64,000 nucleotides of DNA from NCBI RefSeq assembly GCF_902728235.1, contig NZ_CACVBO010000001.1:2690001-2754000 (forward strand), written 5' to 3'. A model generated the notes under the pieces. The model made no database searches, had not been told where the DNA came from, and worked only from the letters and a program-made list of their open reading frames with translations. Each line of letters begins with the position of its first letter. Positions within the stretch are counted from its first letter, which is position 1. This DNA comes from Lentimonas sp. CC4. GTDB taxonomy: Bacteria; Verrucomicrobiota; Verrucomicrobiia; Opitutales; Coraliomargaritaceae. The translations under genes and the position numbers were made by a program. Below, piece by piece: positions 45,437 to 54,282 of this stretch.

Positions 45437-46774
45437 ATGAGCACAGTTAAAACCGACGTCCAAGACATTACAGAAACACGCAAGACGATTACCGTGAGTG
45501 TCGCTGCCGCAGAAATCGCTGCAATCGATGCGCAACTGATTAAAGATTTCCAGCGTGATGCCAAGATTCCTGGCTTCCGTCCTGGTAAGGCTCCAGAGAA
45601 CATGATCCGTATGCGCTATGCAAAGGATCTTAAGTCAGAGCTCTCTCAGCGTGTTGTCTCTAAGGCACACCAAGAGGGTGTCGCTAAGTCCGATTTCGAA
45701 GTCTTTGGTGTCGTTGATTTGAACGAAGGCGAAATTTCTGCTGATTCTGATGCAACTATCATTTTCACAGTGGATGTGCTTCAAGCTTTTGACCTGCCTA
45801 CATACGAAGGCCTGAAGGTCACCAATGAGCCGACTGAAGCGTCTGCTGAAGACGTTGACAAAATGCTGGAGCAATTGCTTAGCCAGCGTGCCGAGTTCAA
45901 CGTAGCTGAGAAGGCTGCTGAGAAGGGTGACTACGTTCGTTGCTCCTACGAAGGTAAGATCGGTGATGAGCTGGTGGCAGACCTCGTTCCTGAAACTCCA
46001 ATGTTCGGCACTCAAAAAGTAACATGGGAAGAAGCCGGTGCAGAAGGCACTCCTGGTGTTCAAGCAATTGTTGACGGTGTTGTTGGCATGAAGGCTGGCG
46101 ACGAGAAGGAAGTCACCATGGAATTTCCTGAAGACTTCAAGCCAGAGGCACTTGCTGGTAAGACAGCAGTTTACGTCATTAATGCAGAAGAAGTTCGCGA
46201 AAAAGTCATGCCAGCGATGGATGACGAATTCTTCAAGAGCGTGCAGGTTAAAGATGAAGCTGAGTTGCGTGAGCGCATCGGCGAAAACATCGAAAACCAA
46301 AAGAAGCAGCAGAACATGCAGGCTGAGCGTCAGCAAATTACTGAGCAGTTGCTCGGCAGTGTCGAGTTCGCGATCCCAGAAAGCGGTATCGAGAGCGAAA
46401 CAGACGCCGTGCTTCGCGACTTCATGCAGCGCAATATGCAGCAAGGCGCTTCTGAAGCAGATTTCGAAAAGCATAAGGAAGAGCTTCACGAAGGTGCGAC
46501 TAAGGCAGCATTTGATCGTCTCAAGTCCCGCCTGATTCTCAGCAAGATTGCTGAAAAGGAAAAGGTGCAGGCAGAGAACGATGACTTCAGCCGCATGATC
46601 ATGATGGAAGCCCAGCAGTCTGGCGAAAAGCCAGAGAAGATTGTGAAGGAGATTCAGAAAGATCAAAGCCGCATCAACCGCATGCGTAGCGAAATCCTCC
46701 TCGGCAAGACTATGGACTTGATCCTAGAGAAGGCTGAGCGCGAAACAGTTGCAGCAGCAACTGTTGAGGCGTAG
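45437..46774 (+). CDS. tig: Trigger factor, ribosome-associated chaperone and peptidyl-prolyl isomerase
   Basis: A 445-residue protein with the three trigger factor domains. The ribosome-binding domain carries the signature in IPGFRPGKAPENMIRMRYA (the GFRxGxxP loop). A central FKBP-type domain begins near GDYVRCSYEGKIGDE, and a long helical C-terminal domain ends MDLILEKAERETVAAATVEA. It binds nascent chains at the exit tunnel. It is the first of tig-clpP-clpX, the conserved bacterial order, with 92 bp containing a hairpin before clpP. No ribosome binding site is visible before ATG. Confidence 0.95.
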   Translation: MSTVKTDVQDITETRKTITVSVAAAEIAAIDAQLIKDFQRDAKIPGFRPGKAPENMIRMRYAKDLKSELSQRVVSKAHQEGVAKSDFEVFGVVDLNEGEISADSDATIIFTVDVLQAFDLPTYEGLKVTNEPTEASAEDVDKMLEQLLSQRAEFNVAEKAAEKGDYVRCSYEGKIGDELVADLVPETPMFGTQKVTWEEAGAEGTPGVQAIVDGVVGMKAGDEKEVTMEFPEDFKPEALAGKTAVYVINAEEVREKVMPAMDDEFFKSVQVKDEAELRERIGENIENQKKQQNMQAERQQITEQLLGSVEFAIPESGIESETDAVLRDFMQRNMQQGASEADFEKHKEELHEGATKAAFDRLKSRLILSKIAEKEKVQAENDDFSRMIMMEAQQSGEKPEKIVKEIQKDQSRINRMRSEILLGKTMDLILEKAERETVAAATVEA

Positions 46775-46799
46775 TCTTTTTTTCAAAAGCATTGGATAA

Positions 46800-46830
46800 T
46801 CTGCGCCAAACTGTTACGGTTTGGCGCAGA
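46800..46830 (+). terminator. Hairpin between tig and clpP
   Basis: Stem TCTGCGCCAAAC/GTTTGGCGCAGA (12 bp, perfect) with loop TGTTACG. It is not followed by a T run, so it is more likely an attenuating, processing or stability hairpin than a full terminator. Confidence 0.6.
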
Positions 46831-46866
46831 ATCTGCATATAAAACAATTTTCATTTATAAACTATC

Positions 46867-47463
46867 GTGAGTTACGTTCCACTACCTACAGTCTATGAGC
46901 GCGAGGGTCGCACCGAGCGCGCTTGGGATATTTACAGCCGTCTATTGCGCGATCGCATCATTTTCATCGGCACGCCGATCAATGACTTCGTCGCCAATGC
47001 AGTGGTTGCGCAGATGCTGTTCCTCCAGATGGAGGATCCAAAGAAAGACATCAGCCTGTATATTAATTCTCCAGGCGGTAGTGTCACGGATGGAATGGCG
47101 ATCTATGATACGATGAATTTCCTCCAATGTGACATCGTCACCTACTGTGTCGGGCAGGCCGCCAGCATGGCGACTCTGCTACTCGCAGCGGGCACGCCAG
47201 GTAAACGCTATGCGCTGCCAAATAGCCGCGTGATGATGCACCAACCAACAGGTGGTGCGACGGGGCAGACCTCTGACATCTCGATTGCTGCGAAGGAGAT
47301 TCTTCGCTGGCGCGCGCAGATGAACGAGTTGATGGCAGTTCACACCAAGAAGACTGCTGAAGAAATCGCCGCCGATACGGATCGTGATTTTTATCTGACA
47401 GCAAAAGACGCATTGGCTTACGGAATCGTCGATAAGGTGATCGAGAATAAGCCAGTCGCTTAA
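46867..47463 (+). CDS. clpP: ATP-dependent Clp protease proteolytic subunit
   Basis: A 198-residue serine protease, 14 of which form the proteolytic barrel. Catalytic triad: S100 in [15 protein letters not shown]125 in [10 protein letters not shown], and an Asp near 172 in DTDRDF. N-terminal [26 protein letters not shown] is typical. Starts with GTG at 46867 (V/M-S-Y-V-P-L-P). It lies 28 bp upstream of clpX, its unfoldase partner, and downstream of trigger factor. Confidence 0.97.
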   Translation: MSYVPLPTVYEREGRTERAWDIYSRLLRDRIIFIGTPINDFVANAVVAQMLFLQMEDPKKDISLYINSPGGSVTDGMAIYDTMNFLQCDIVTYCVGQAASMATLLLAAGTPGKRYALPNSRVMMHQPTGGATGQTSDISIAAKEILRWRAQMNELMAVHTKKTAEEIAADTDRDFYLTAKDALAYGIVDKVIENKPVA

Positions 47464-47491
47464 ACATTTAGGAACAGAGAATACTACTGAT

Positions 47492-48889
47492 ATGGCAAAA
47501 TCCACACGGATGACTTTTTGCTCGTTTTGCGGTAAAGCGCAGAATGAGGTTCGCAAGATGATCGCAGGCCCAGCTGGGGTTCACATTTGCGACTCTTGTG
47601 TCTCAGTGTGCAAGACCATCATTGATCGCGAACTCGCTACGGCTGCTGAGGAAAGTGGTGAGGTTGCCGCGCAGGGCGCTGCTGCAACTCCAGGGGAGGA
47701 AAGTCTCTTTAATGTGCTTAAGCCAGCGCAGATTACTGCTGGTTTGGATCAGCATATCATCAGCCAAGATTACGCGAAGCGTGCGTTGGCAGTTGCAGTG
47801 TATAATCACTACAAACGCTTACGTTCGGAAGATCGTATCGCAGGCGCGAATGAATTTTCTGATCTCGACGGTAAATTTGCTGATGTTCAGGTCGAGAAGA
47901 GTAATATCTTGCTACTCGGCCCGACCGGTAGTGGTAAGACGCTCCTCGCACGCACGCTTGCTAAGATGCTGGATGTGCCGTTTGCGATTGCCGATGCCAC
48001 GACTTTGACCGAAGCCGGTTATGTGGGTGAGGACGTTGAGAACATCGTTCTTCGCCTTCTCCAATCCGCTGATTACGATGTGAAAAAAGCCGAGTGCGGC
48101 ATCATTTACGTCGACGAAATTGATAAAATCGGTCGCAAGACTGATAACGTATCAATCACTCGCGATGTTTCTGGTGAAGGTGTGCAGCAAGCGCTACTTA
48201 AGATTCTTGAAGGCACGGTTTGTAATGTGCCGCCACAAGGTGGCCGCAAGCACCCGAATCAAGAATACATCCAGTTGGATACGTCGAATATTCTCTTTAT
48301 TTGCGGCGGTGCGTTTGTAGGTCTGGATAAAATCGTTCAAGGCCGTATCGGCTCTAAGGCGATGGGCTTTGATACACAGCACAATCTGCGTCAGGACGAA
48401 GTGCCTCTCAGTGAATTGCTGCGTGATACGCAGCCAGAGGACTTGGTGCATTTCGGTATGATACCTGAATTTATAGGACGTTTGCCAATGGTCGCCGTGC
48501 TCGATGAATTGAGCCGTTCTGATCTAGAGCACATCTTGCAGAACACGAAGAACTCGTTGCTTAAGCAATACGGTAAGCTCTTCCAGATGGAAGGTGCAAA
48601 TCTTCACTTTACACGCGATGCCGTTGCTGCGATTGCCGATAAGGCGATTGAGTTGAAGACGGGTGCCCGTGCGTTGCGCTCGATAATGGAGCGTATCATG
48701 CTGGATGTGATGTATGACCTTCCGCAGACTGAGAATGTCGATGAAGTGGTGATCAATCGCGCTGCCGTTGAAGGCCGTGGCAAGCCTAAGATCAAGCTCC
48801 ACAAGGTGGTGGATGAGGTAAAGCCAAAGGCGAAGGAGTCCGAATCGACTGATTCGAAAGAAGACAGTAGCCCTGCTGACGCAGCGTAG
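47492..48889 (+). CDS. clpX: ATP-dependent Clp protease ATP-binding subunit ClpX
   Basis: A 465-residue AAA+ unfoldase that feeds substrates to ClpP. The N-terminal zinc-binding domain has the C4 set C10/C13 and C33/C36 (CSFC, CDSC). Walker A GPTGSGKT is at 143-150, with the VGEDVENI pore region, Walker [11 protein letters not shown], the sensor segment and [15 protein letters not shown] region of about 20 residues between the zinc domain and the AAA module is Ala/Glu-rich. The C-terminus is extended by an acidic tail ([15 protein letters not shown]). Last gene of the tig-clpP-clpX unit; no terminator was recognised before the repeat array. Confidence 0.97.
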   Translation: MAKSTRMTFCSFCGKAQNEVRKMIAGPAGVHICDSCVSVCKTIIDRELATAAEESGEVAAQGAAATPGEESLFNVLKPAQITAGLDQHIISQDYAKRALAVAVYNHYKRLRSEDRIAGANEFSDLDGKFADVQVEKSNILLLGPTGSGKTLLARTLAKMLDVPFAIADATTLTEAGYVGEDVENIVLRLLQSADYDVKKAECGIIYVDEIDKIGRKTDNVSITRDVSGEGVQQALLKILEGTVCNVPPQGGRKHPNQEYIQLDTSNILFICGGAFVGLDKIVQGRIGSKAMGFDTQHNLRQDEVPLSELLRDTQPEDLVHFGMIPEFIGRLPMVAVLDELSRSDLEHILQNTKNSLLKQYGKLFQMEGANLHFTRDAVAAIADKAIELKTGARALRSIMERIMLDVMYDLPQTENVDEVVINRAAVEGRGKPKIKLHKVVDEVKPKAKESESTDSKEDSSPADAA

Positions 48890-48996
48890 TTTGTTGGATC
48901 GATTCGCTTGTGAGTCGGTTACTTTTGAGAGCGTAGGGTTGTTTTGCACTATGCTTTTCTATCCGTTTATTTCGACATGCGTGATGCTACTTGCTT

Positions 48997-49719
48997 TGTA
49001 GGGGTGCTGCTTGCGGCACCCGCGATGGCGGGAGGCGTTACGGAACCTTGTGTGCATGTGGCCTTTGCGCGGTCTTCGCAAGCAAAGCCCCTACATTGGT
49101 CTAGCTGTTGCACGGCAGTGTCCATCGCTTCTTATTTTGTAGGGGGCGTGCTTGCGCGAACCGCGAAGGCGGGAGACGTTGCAGAGCTTTTGTGAGTTGT
49201 GGTGTTGTCGCGGTCTTCGCGAGCAAAGCCCCTACGTGGTGTAGCTGTTGCACTGCAGTGTCCATCGCTTCTTATCTTGTAGGGGGCGTGCTTGCGCGAA
49301 CCGCGAAGGCGGGAGACGTTGCAGAGCTTTTGTGAGTTGTGGTGTTGTCGCGGTCTTCGCGAGCAAAGCCCCTACGTGGTGTAGCTGTGATGTGCCTTGA
49401 TTGCGCGACTGTTTGATCGCCAATTCTAACCTTGTAGGGGCGTGCTTGCGCGAACCGCGAAGGCGGGAGACGTTGCGGAGCTTTTGTGAGTTGTGGTGTT
49501 GTCGCGGTCTTCGCGAGCAAAGCCCCTACGTGGTGTAGCTGTTGCACGGTAGTGTCCATCGCTTCTTATCTTGTAGGGGGCGTGCTTGCGCGAACCGCGA
49601 AGGCGGGAGACGTTGCAGAGCTTTTGTGAGTTGTGGTGTTGTCGCGGTCTTCGCGAGCAAAGCCCCTACGTGGTGTAGCTGTGATGTGCCTTGATTGCGC
49701 GACTGTTTGATCGCCAATT
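48997..49719 (+). repeat. Tandem array of five TGTAGGGGC terminal-inverted-repeat elements
   Basis: Five elements of 97-99 bp at 48997-49095, 49138-49235, 49278-49375, 49433-49529 and 49572-49669. Each starts TGTAGGGG(G)CGTGCTTGC and ends GCGAGCAAAGCCCCTAC, an imperfect inverted pair. Copies 2-5 are nearly identical; copy 1 is diverged. Two spacer types alternate: type A (GTAGCTGTTGCACNGNAGTG, copies 1-2, 2-3, 4-5) and type B (GTAGCTGTGATGTGCC..., copies 3-4 and after 5). The second type B spacer runs into the 3' end of the small gene at 49720, so the higher-order unit of 294 bp was amplified from beside that gene. No cas genes or unique spacers are present, so it is not CRISPR. Confidence 0.9.
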
Positions 49720-49908
49720 CTAACCTTCTTCGACCAGAGTGGCGCCTTTAATCAGGCGACAGAATTCCTTTTTTGTCAGCTGCTTGTGCGTGCCGTCTTT
49801 GGTGAAGGCATCTTCCATTACCTTAAAGTCTACGGAGAGGCGTTCTAGTTCGACAATGCGAAGGTAGGCGGTTTCGTTTTTCCAGATTTGTCCCTGTTTT
49901 AGTTTCAT
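49720..49908 (-). CDS. Small conserved-looking protein of unknown function
   Basis: A 62-residue protein rich in charged residues, with MKLKQGQIWKNETAYLRIVELERLSVDFKVMED and TKKEFCRLIKGATLV. The short beta-rich N-terminus (GQIW-x-x-x-x-x-YLRIV) followed by helices suggests a compact domain. No family is recognised. The stop codon lies at the junction with the repeat array. It could be the first gene of a unit with nothing downstream; the multiheme cytochrome gene behind it ends at 49951 on the same strand, 42 bp upstream. Confidence 0.6.
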   Translation of the reverse strand: MKLKQGQIWKNETAYLRIVELERLSVDFKVMEDAFTKDGTHKQLTKKEFCRLIKGATLVEEG

Positions 49909-49950
49909 TGCGATAGTGGGTCGTTGTATTTATTGGTAGCCGAGGCGTTG

Positions 49951-52095
49951 TTATTGCCCGGCTTGGGCGCGTTTCATTGCGCGGGCAGCGTCTTCGGGAC
50001 GGTTGAGTTTTCCGTAAGCGAGGGAGAGGTTATACCATGCGCGACTGTAGCGTGGCTCGATGGCGACGGTTTCTTCGAGGAAGCCGACGGCACTTTCGAG
50101 ATCCTGTTGTTCAGCGGCTAGTAAGCCGAGTGAGTAGGGGAAGCTTGGATTCTTTGGAGCTAATTCCCAGCCTTTGTAAAGTGAGCTCTTAGCCTCGTCA
50201 TTCAGTCCAGCGCTGCTTAGGAGGATCGCTGACTGATGATACATCTCTGGGTTGAGTTGATCCAGTTTGATGGCGCGCTCGATGTATTGCGAAGTATCGG
50301 CTGGGCGTCCTTCCTTGCTGGCTTTGTTGGCTAGCATGAGGAGGCTCTGTGGACGGTCCATGTTGAACTCGATGTATTCATCCCACTCCTCGCTAGCGTT
50401 GGAGTCAGGGATCGGCAGATTGGCGGCGGCGAGACTACGGGCGGCGGCGATACGCACGCCGGCTATACTGTCGCTGAGTTTTTCGATGGTTTTGTTCTTC
50501 GGGTCGGTAGGATCCAGTGAGCCGAGTGCGCCAACTGCGCGGGCACGAACCATCGGACTTTCGTCATCGAGTAGTGGACGTAGCGCGTTGACGGCTGCCT
50601 CGTTGGGTAAGTAGTTTGCGAGCAGTCCAGCGTAAGTTGCGCGCCAGCCTGGAAGATCCTCGTCCTTTAATAGTTTGAGAAGCTCGGTCAGGCCTGCTGG
50701 TTCGTAGTTGTGGGCTGCAGCAACGGCACGGGCGCGGATGCGTTGGCGGTGTGTGCTCATCTTTTCGCCATACCACTTTTCAGCGTGCTCAACTGCCCAG
50801 TCGACACTTTCATCGGTATGGCACTTGTTGCAGGCATTCGGGATGCCGAGTTCTTTAGTTAGCAATGGATCGGGCGATAGGAAGGCATGGTCGGCACGTG
50901 GGTCGACTTGCATGTAAACGGTCTTTGACATGTGGCAGTTGACGCATTGGTTGCCAGTGCTGCCTTCCTTGTGGAAGCTGTGTGCGAGTGGTTCGATGAC
51001 GGGTGCGTTTTCATCGCCCCCAGCGTGGCAACGTATGCAGAGCAGGTTGTTTTCGATCGGTAGGATTGTTTTGAGTGTGTGCGGATTGTGACAATCTTTG
51101 CAGCTTACACCAGCGTGCGCCATGCGGCTCATTTGGAATGAGCCATAGACGAAGTCTTCGTCGAGGATTTGTCCATCGTGATGGTAGAGGTTCGGCTGAT
51201 CTGGGAATGAGAGCGCGAAGTGATCGTGATAATTGTCTCCAGGCAAGAAGGCGTCGTTTGTTAGCTGATCGCGTCGAGAGTGGCAAGTCGCGCAGTTGTG
51301 CTCGGTTTGAATGGCGGTCAGCTGGGTTAGGCCTGTTGTGTTGTCGCCTTCTTTTGCCGCAGCGACGTGCTCCTCTAGCCCAGTGTGGCACTCTGCGCAG
51401 GCGAGTCCTTGTTGTGTCCAGCTGGAGTGGTAGGTGTCAGCCTCGAAATCAAAGTTCTTTTTATATTCGGTGGTGTGGCAGTAAGCGCAGTTGGCATTCC
51501 AGTTCATGCCTTGACCGATCCAGTGTCCCCATTCGCCTGGAAGGCGGTCTTGGCCTGCGTAAACATCAACCCAGCGATCTTCGAGCACGTCGTAAGTGGC
51601 GCTGATGGTTTGAAACTTGTTACCAGGAATCAGTGCGAGATATTGGCGCAGGGGCGTATAGCCAATCACGCCGACTAGGTCGTAGGTGTCGATCTTGCCA
51701 TCGTCGTGCAGGACGCGTAGCTCAAAATTTCCATCGGTTTCGGCCATTTCGTAGGTGACGCCAGATTCCTGTATGCGGCGGGCAGGCGTGAATGCTGGTC
51801 GGTCGAGTTCGACCGATACCGGGCGATTTGCCTTTGCGTGGTGGCTGGTCTTCCAATCGGCTACGGCGTCCGCGTGGCATTCGACGCAGGCCTCGGGCCC
51901 TATTTTGGCTTGGCGCTCTGGATTGTGGGAAATTGCGAATGTGCCGGGGGCGTAGCTCGTCGTCTCTGCACTTGCTGCCTTCTCGGTCGCGGGGTAGCTG
52001 GCGGCTTCCTTTTTGTCGCAGGCGGTAAATGAAAAGAGGGAGAGGCCTAGTAGTAAGTGGATTGGCCGGACGGTCTTAATGGAAAGATAACACAT
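49951..52095 (-). CDS. Octaheme c-type cytochrome lipoprotein with HEAT and TPR repeats
   Basis: A protein of about 714 residues. The start at 52095 gives a lipoprotein signal ending LFSFTAC. Eight CxxCH heme motifs are visible: CVECH, CAYCH, CAECH, CATCH, CKDCH, CIRCH, CVNCH and CNKCH. They span about residues 75-440, and the NANCAYCHTTEYKKNF layout resembles cytochrome c554 or NrfA-like multiheme families. Then come HEAT-like repeats (RARAVGALGSLDP, GVRIAAARSLAAANL) and TPR repeats (NPSFPYSLGLLAAEQQDLESAVGFLEETVAIEP). This composition is common in Planctomycetota and Verrucomicrobiota and of uncertain function. It would sit in the periplasm, lipid-anchored. It is not next to other redox genes. 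Confidence 0.9.
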   Translation of the reverse strand: MCYLSIKTVRPIHLLLGLSLFSFTACDKKEAASYPATEKAASAETTSYAPGTFAISHNPERQAKIGPEACVECHADAVADWKTSHHAKANRPVSVELDRPAFTPARRIQESGVTYEMAETDGNFELRVLHDDGKIDTYDLVGVIGYTPLRQYLALIPGNKFQTISATYDVLEDRWVDVYAGQDRLPGEWGHWIGQGMNWNANCAYCHTTEYKKNFDFEADTYHSSWTQQGLACAECHTGLEEHVAAAKEGDNTTGLTQLTAIQTEHNCATCHSRRDQLTNDAFLPGDNYHDHFALSFPDQPNLYHHDGQILDEDFVYGSFQMSRMAHAGVSCKDCHNPHTLKTILPIENNLLCIRCHAGGDENAPVIEPLAHSFHKEGSTGNQCVNCHMSKTVYMQVDPRADHAFLSPDPLLTKELGIPNACNKCHTDESVDWAVEHAEKWYGEKMSTHRQRIRARAVAAAHNYEPAGLTELLKLLKDEDLPGWRATYAGLLANYLPNEAAVNALRPLLDDESPMVRARAVGALGSLDPTDPKNKTIEKLSDSIAGVRIAAARSLAAANLPIPDSNASEEWDEYIEFNMDRPQSLLMLANKASKEGRPADTSQYIERAIKLDQLNPEMYHQSAILLSSAGLNDEAKSSLYKGWELAPKNPSFPYSLGLLAAEQQDLESAVGFLEETVAIEPRYSRAWYNLSLAYGKLNRPEDAARAMKRAQAGQ

Positions 52096-52209
52096 TGGGT
52101 TGAATCGTCTCAAATGCCTGCGCGGGGTCAAGGCTGATAGCCTCCTCGGTATATTTAGAAGCAGATTGTGGAGGGGGTGTTAGATATTCAAATATCAGAT
52201 CGAGCGAAA

Positions 52210-52268
52210 CAGGCACAAAAAAGCCCCGTCCGAAAACGAGGCTTTAAAGAATACCCAGACCGGGGGTC
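52210..52268 (-). repeat. Duplicate of the tRNA-Leu 3' end plus terminator (59 bp)
   Basis: Identical over 59 bp to 52354-52412, which is the last 18 nt of tRNA-Leu and its terminator. The intervening 85 bp contains TTCCGAGCGAAGCGACATGA text and no gene. A second hairpin terminator (52216-52246) results. Confidence 0.9.
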
Positions 52269-52281
52269 GTTCCGAGCGAAG

Positions 52282-52313
<32 letters not shown>

Positions 52314-52359
52314 CCGCAGGTGAGTCCCCTGGAAACCGAGAATCCAGCAACAGAGGCAC

Positions 52360-52389
52360 AAAAAAGCCCCGTCCGAAAACGAGGCTTTA
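52360..52389 (-). terminator. Rho-independent terminator of tRNA-Leu
   Basis: On the minus strand AAAGCCTCGT, loop TTTCGG, ACGGGGCTTTTTT, a 10-bp stem with one G-T pair and a T run, 6 bp after the tRNA. Confidence 0.9.
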
Positions 52390-52394
52390 AAGAA

Positions 52395-52476
<82 letters not shown>

Positions 52477-52616
52477 TTATTGAAGAATGGGGCTTTTATG
52501 GCGGTGATTTTTTGGAATGCAAGCCCTTGATTAGGAAATTAATCAAAGAGTTGCCATTGTCGGTAAAACGCCTAATTATATGATGTAATTAATCTGATGA
52601 TCTGTGGAGATAGGCT

Positions 52617-53117
52617 ATGAATATTTTATTTATTGAAGATGAAAATGAGTTGCGTGAGATTGGAGTGGCTCAGTTGCAGCATCGATATACTGTTTATCCA
52701 GTGTCTAATTTGAAAGAGGCTCGCGAAATCATGAATAACCCAGCGATGCCGGTGCACATGGTATTGGCTGATCATCGCCTTCCTGACGGGCAGGGCGTGG
52801 AGTTCGTGATCGAAATGAAGGAGCAATTTCCCCACTGCGAATATGCAATTGTCTCTGGTTGTTTGACGGCGGAAAATATGGAGGCGTTAGAAGAGAGCGA
52901 GATTCCGTATTTTCATAAGCCCTTGTTGTATGCGAAGGTGGTCGAAGCGTTTCGCCGAAAGCATTTGTCAAAGGCATTGAATAAAGAGGAAGTTGCAGAG
53001 GAATTGAGTGTCGACTCCAATGATATGGATACTGCGACTGATGTTGCTACGGATTCGGTTGAAGCACCTAGCTCAGAGCTGAAGAAGCCTAAGAAGAAGT
53101 GGTTCGGACTTTTTTAA
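52617..53117 (+). CDS. Stand-alone response-regulator receiver protein with a basic C-terminal tail
   Basis: A 166-residue protein. Residues 1-120 are a receiver domain: acidic pocket E7-D8, phospho-acceptor D52 in VLADHRLPDG, S80 in AIVSG, K101 in YFHKPL. The remaining 45 residues are disordered-looking, acidic, then end with KKPKKKWFGLF. There is no output domain, so it probably signals through protein-protein contact. The terminal basic-aromatic motif resembles a membrane- or partner-docking tail (inference). No histidine kinase is near. Not co-transcribed with its neighbours as far as the gaps show. Confidence 0.88.
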   Translation: MNILFIEDENELREIGVAQLQHRYTVYPVSNLKEAREIMNNPAMPVHMVLADHRLPDGQGVEFVIEMKEQFPHCEYAIVSGCLTAENMEALEESEIPYFHKPLLYAKVVEAFRRKHLSKALNKEEVAEELSVDSNDMDTATDVATDSVEAPSSELKKPKKKWFGLF

Positions 53118-53211
53118 AAAAATGGCGTTCTTCAGTTCGTTTCGGGATTTGTTTCAGCCTGTATGGCTCCGTGCTTGTGCTTGCGAGTATTTTGCGTCTG
53201 CTTAGCGAGTC

Positions 53212-54048
53212 ATGAACATACGCATTGAAGACGATTTCGAAGATGTGCTGATGAAGGCTTCCACTGGGCTCGGCCTAGGGAAGTTGGCGCTAGCGGAGAA
53301 GGCCGGTTTGCCAGCGGCGGCTGTTGCAGCATTATTGGAGGGGGAGGTGGATGAGACGAGCTTACGCGCCGTCGCTCCGGTTCTGAATCTGGATGCTGAT
53401 GCGCTGGTTTCGATGGCAAATCGCGCGTGGCAACCAGAGCCGATTGAGCTCGATGGGCTGCGTTGCTACAATACACCATTTCCACTCGCGGGTTATGAGG
53501 CGATGACGGTCAATAGTTATCTAGTGTGGAGCCCGCAGACAAAGGTCGCGGTGGCCTTTGATACCGGAGCGAATGTCGATGCGATGCTAGCTGATGTGCA
53601 AATACTCGGTTTAGAGCTACATGGGCTAGTGATCACGCATGCACATCGTGATCATATTGCTGCGTATGATGAGTTGGTCGCAGCGATTGATGGAGGCATT
53701 GCCTTTGCGCCGAAACTTGAGCCTTATGGTGATGCTGATCTACTGGAGCATGGCGATTGGCTGGAATTTGAAGGTTTCGAAGTGCAGGCACGTCAAACAA
53801 ATGGGCATTCCCCAGGTGGTATGACGTATGTGATCGAAGGTCTCGGCCAGCCGATTGCGATCGTTGGCGATTCGCTCTTTTGCCTCTCGCAGGGTGGTGC
53901 GCCCGAGCACTACGCACAGGCGTTGGAAAATAATCGTGAGAAAATCCTGTCGCTACCGGGAAATACCATTCTGTGTCCAGGACATGGGCCGATGACGACT
54001 GTCGCCAACGAGCAGGCGCACAACCCCTTCTTCCCCGAGTTTAAATAA
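53212..54048 (+). CDS. Metallo-beta-lactamase fold hydrolase with an N-terminal XRE-like domain
   Basis: A 278-residue protein. Residues about 10-72 resemble a helix-turn-helix of the XRE type (LGLGKLALAEKAGLPAAAVAALLEGE, then LRAVAPVLNLDADALVSMA). Residues about 80-278 are an MBL-fold domain with metal ligands H143, H145, D147 and H148 (HAHRDH), H199 (TNGHSPGG), D220 (IVGDSLF) and H258 (CPGHGP), consistent with a glyoxalase II-like or Zn/Fe hydrolase. The combination of a DNA-binding-like domain with an MBL enzyme is unusual; it could be a regulator sensing its own substrate. Single gene, no partner. Confidence 0.88.
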   Translation: MNIRIEDDFEDVLMKASTGLGLGKLALAEKAGLPAAAVAALLEGEVDETSLRAVAPVLNLDADALVSMANRAWQPEPIELDGLRCYNTPFPLAGYEAMTVNSYLVWSPQTKVAVAFDTGANVDAMLADVQILGLELHGLVITHAHRDHIAAYDELVAAIDGGIAFAPKLEPYGDADLLEHGDWLEFEGFEVQARQTNGHSPGGMTYVIEGLGQPIAIVGDSLFCLSQGGAPEHYAQALENNREKILSLPGNTILCPGHGPMTTVANEQAHNPFFPEFK

Positions 54049-54282
54049 CTCCGCCGCCGCGCATCAAGAAGTGTGATTTATCTCTCAACACATGGGGAGG
54101 GGCGAGCTTCGCCTTGTTTTGCGCGGTGCTGCTTCTTTGGTTGAGTGTATTGGTTCTGCGCTAGGCGCTTAGGCCGTCCCTGCCTAAGCAAACAGCACAT
54201 TTTGTAGAGCCGTATGAGCCGCGGCACTTTCACAAATTATGATGCGCATGAGTATCACTCCGCCACCAGCGGTGTTGGCTGA
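54049..54282. other. Spacer without a visible gene
   Basis: Convergent spacer between the MBL hydrolase and the lipoprotein genes; no terminator or repeat was recognised. Confidence 0.4.

Noticed and set aside
45635-46666. A 343-codon open frame antisense to trigger factor
   Set aside because: Shadow of the strongly biased tig coding sequence; Leu/His-rich with no recognisable domain.
48997-49719. Possible CRISPR array
   Set aside because: Repeat units are about 98 bp with inverted ends, spacers are of only two recurring types, and there are no cas genes.
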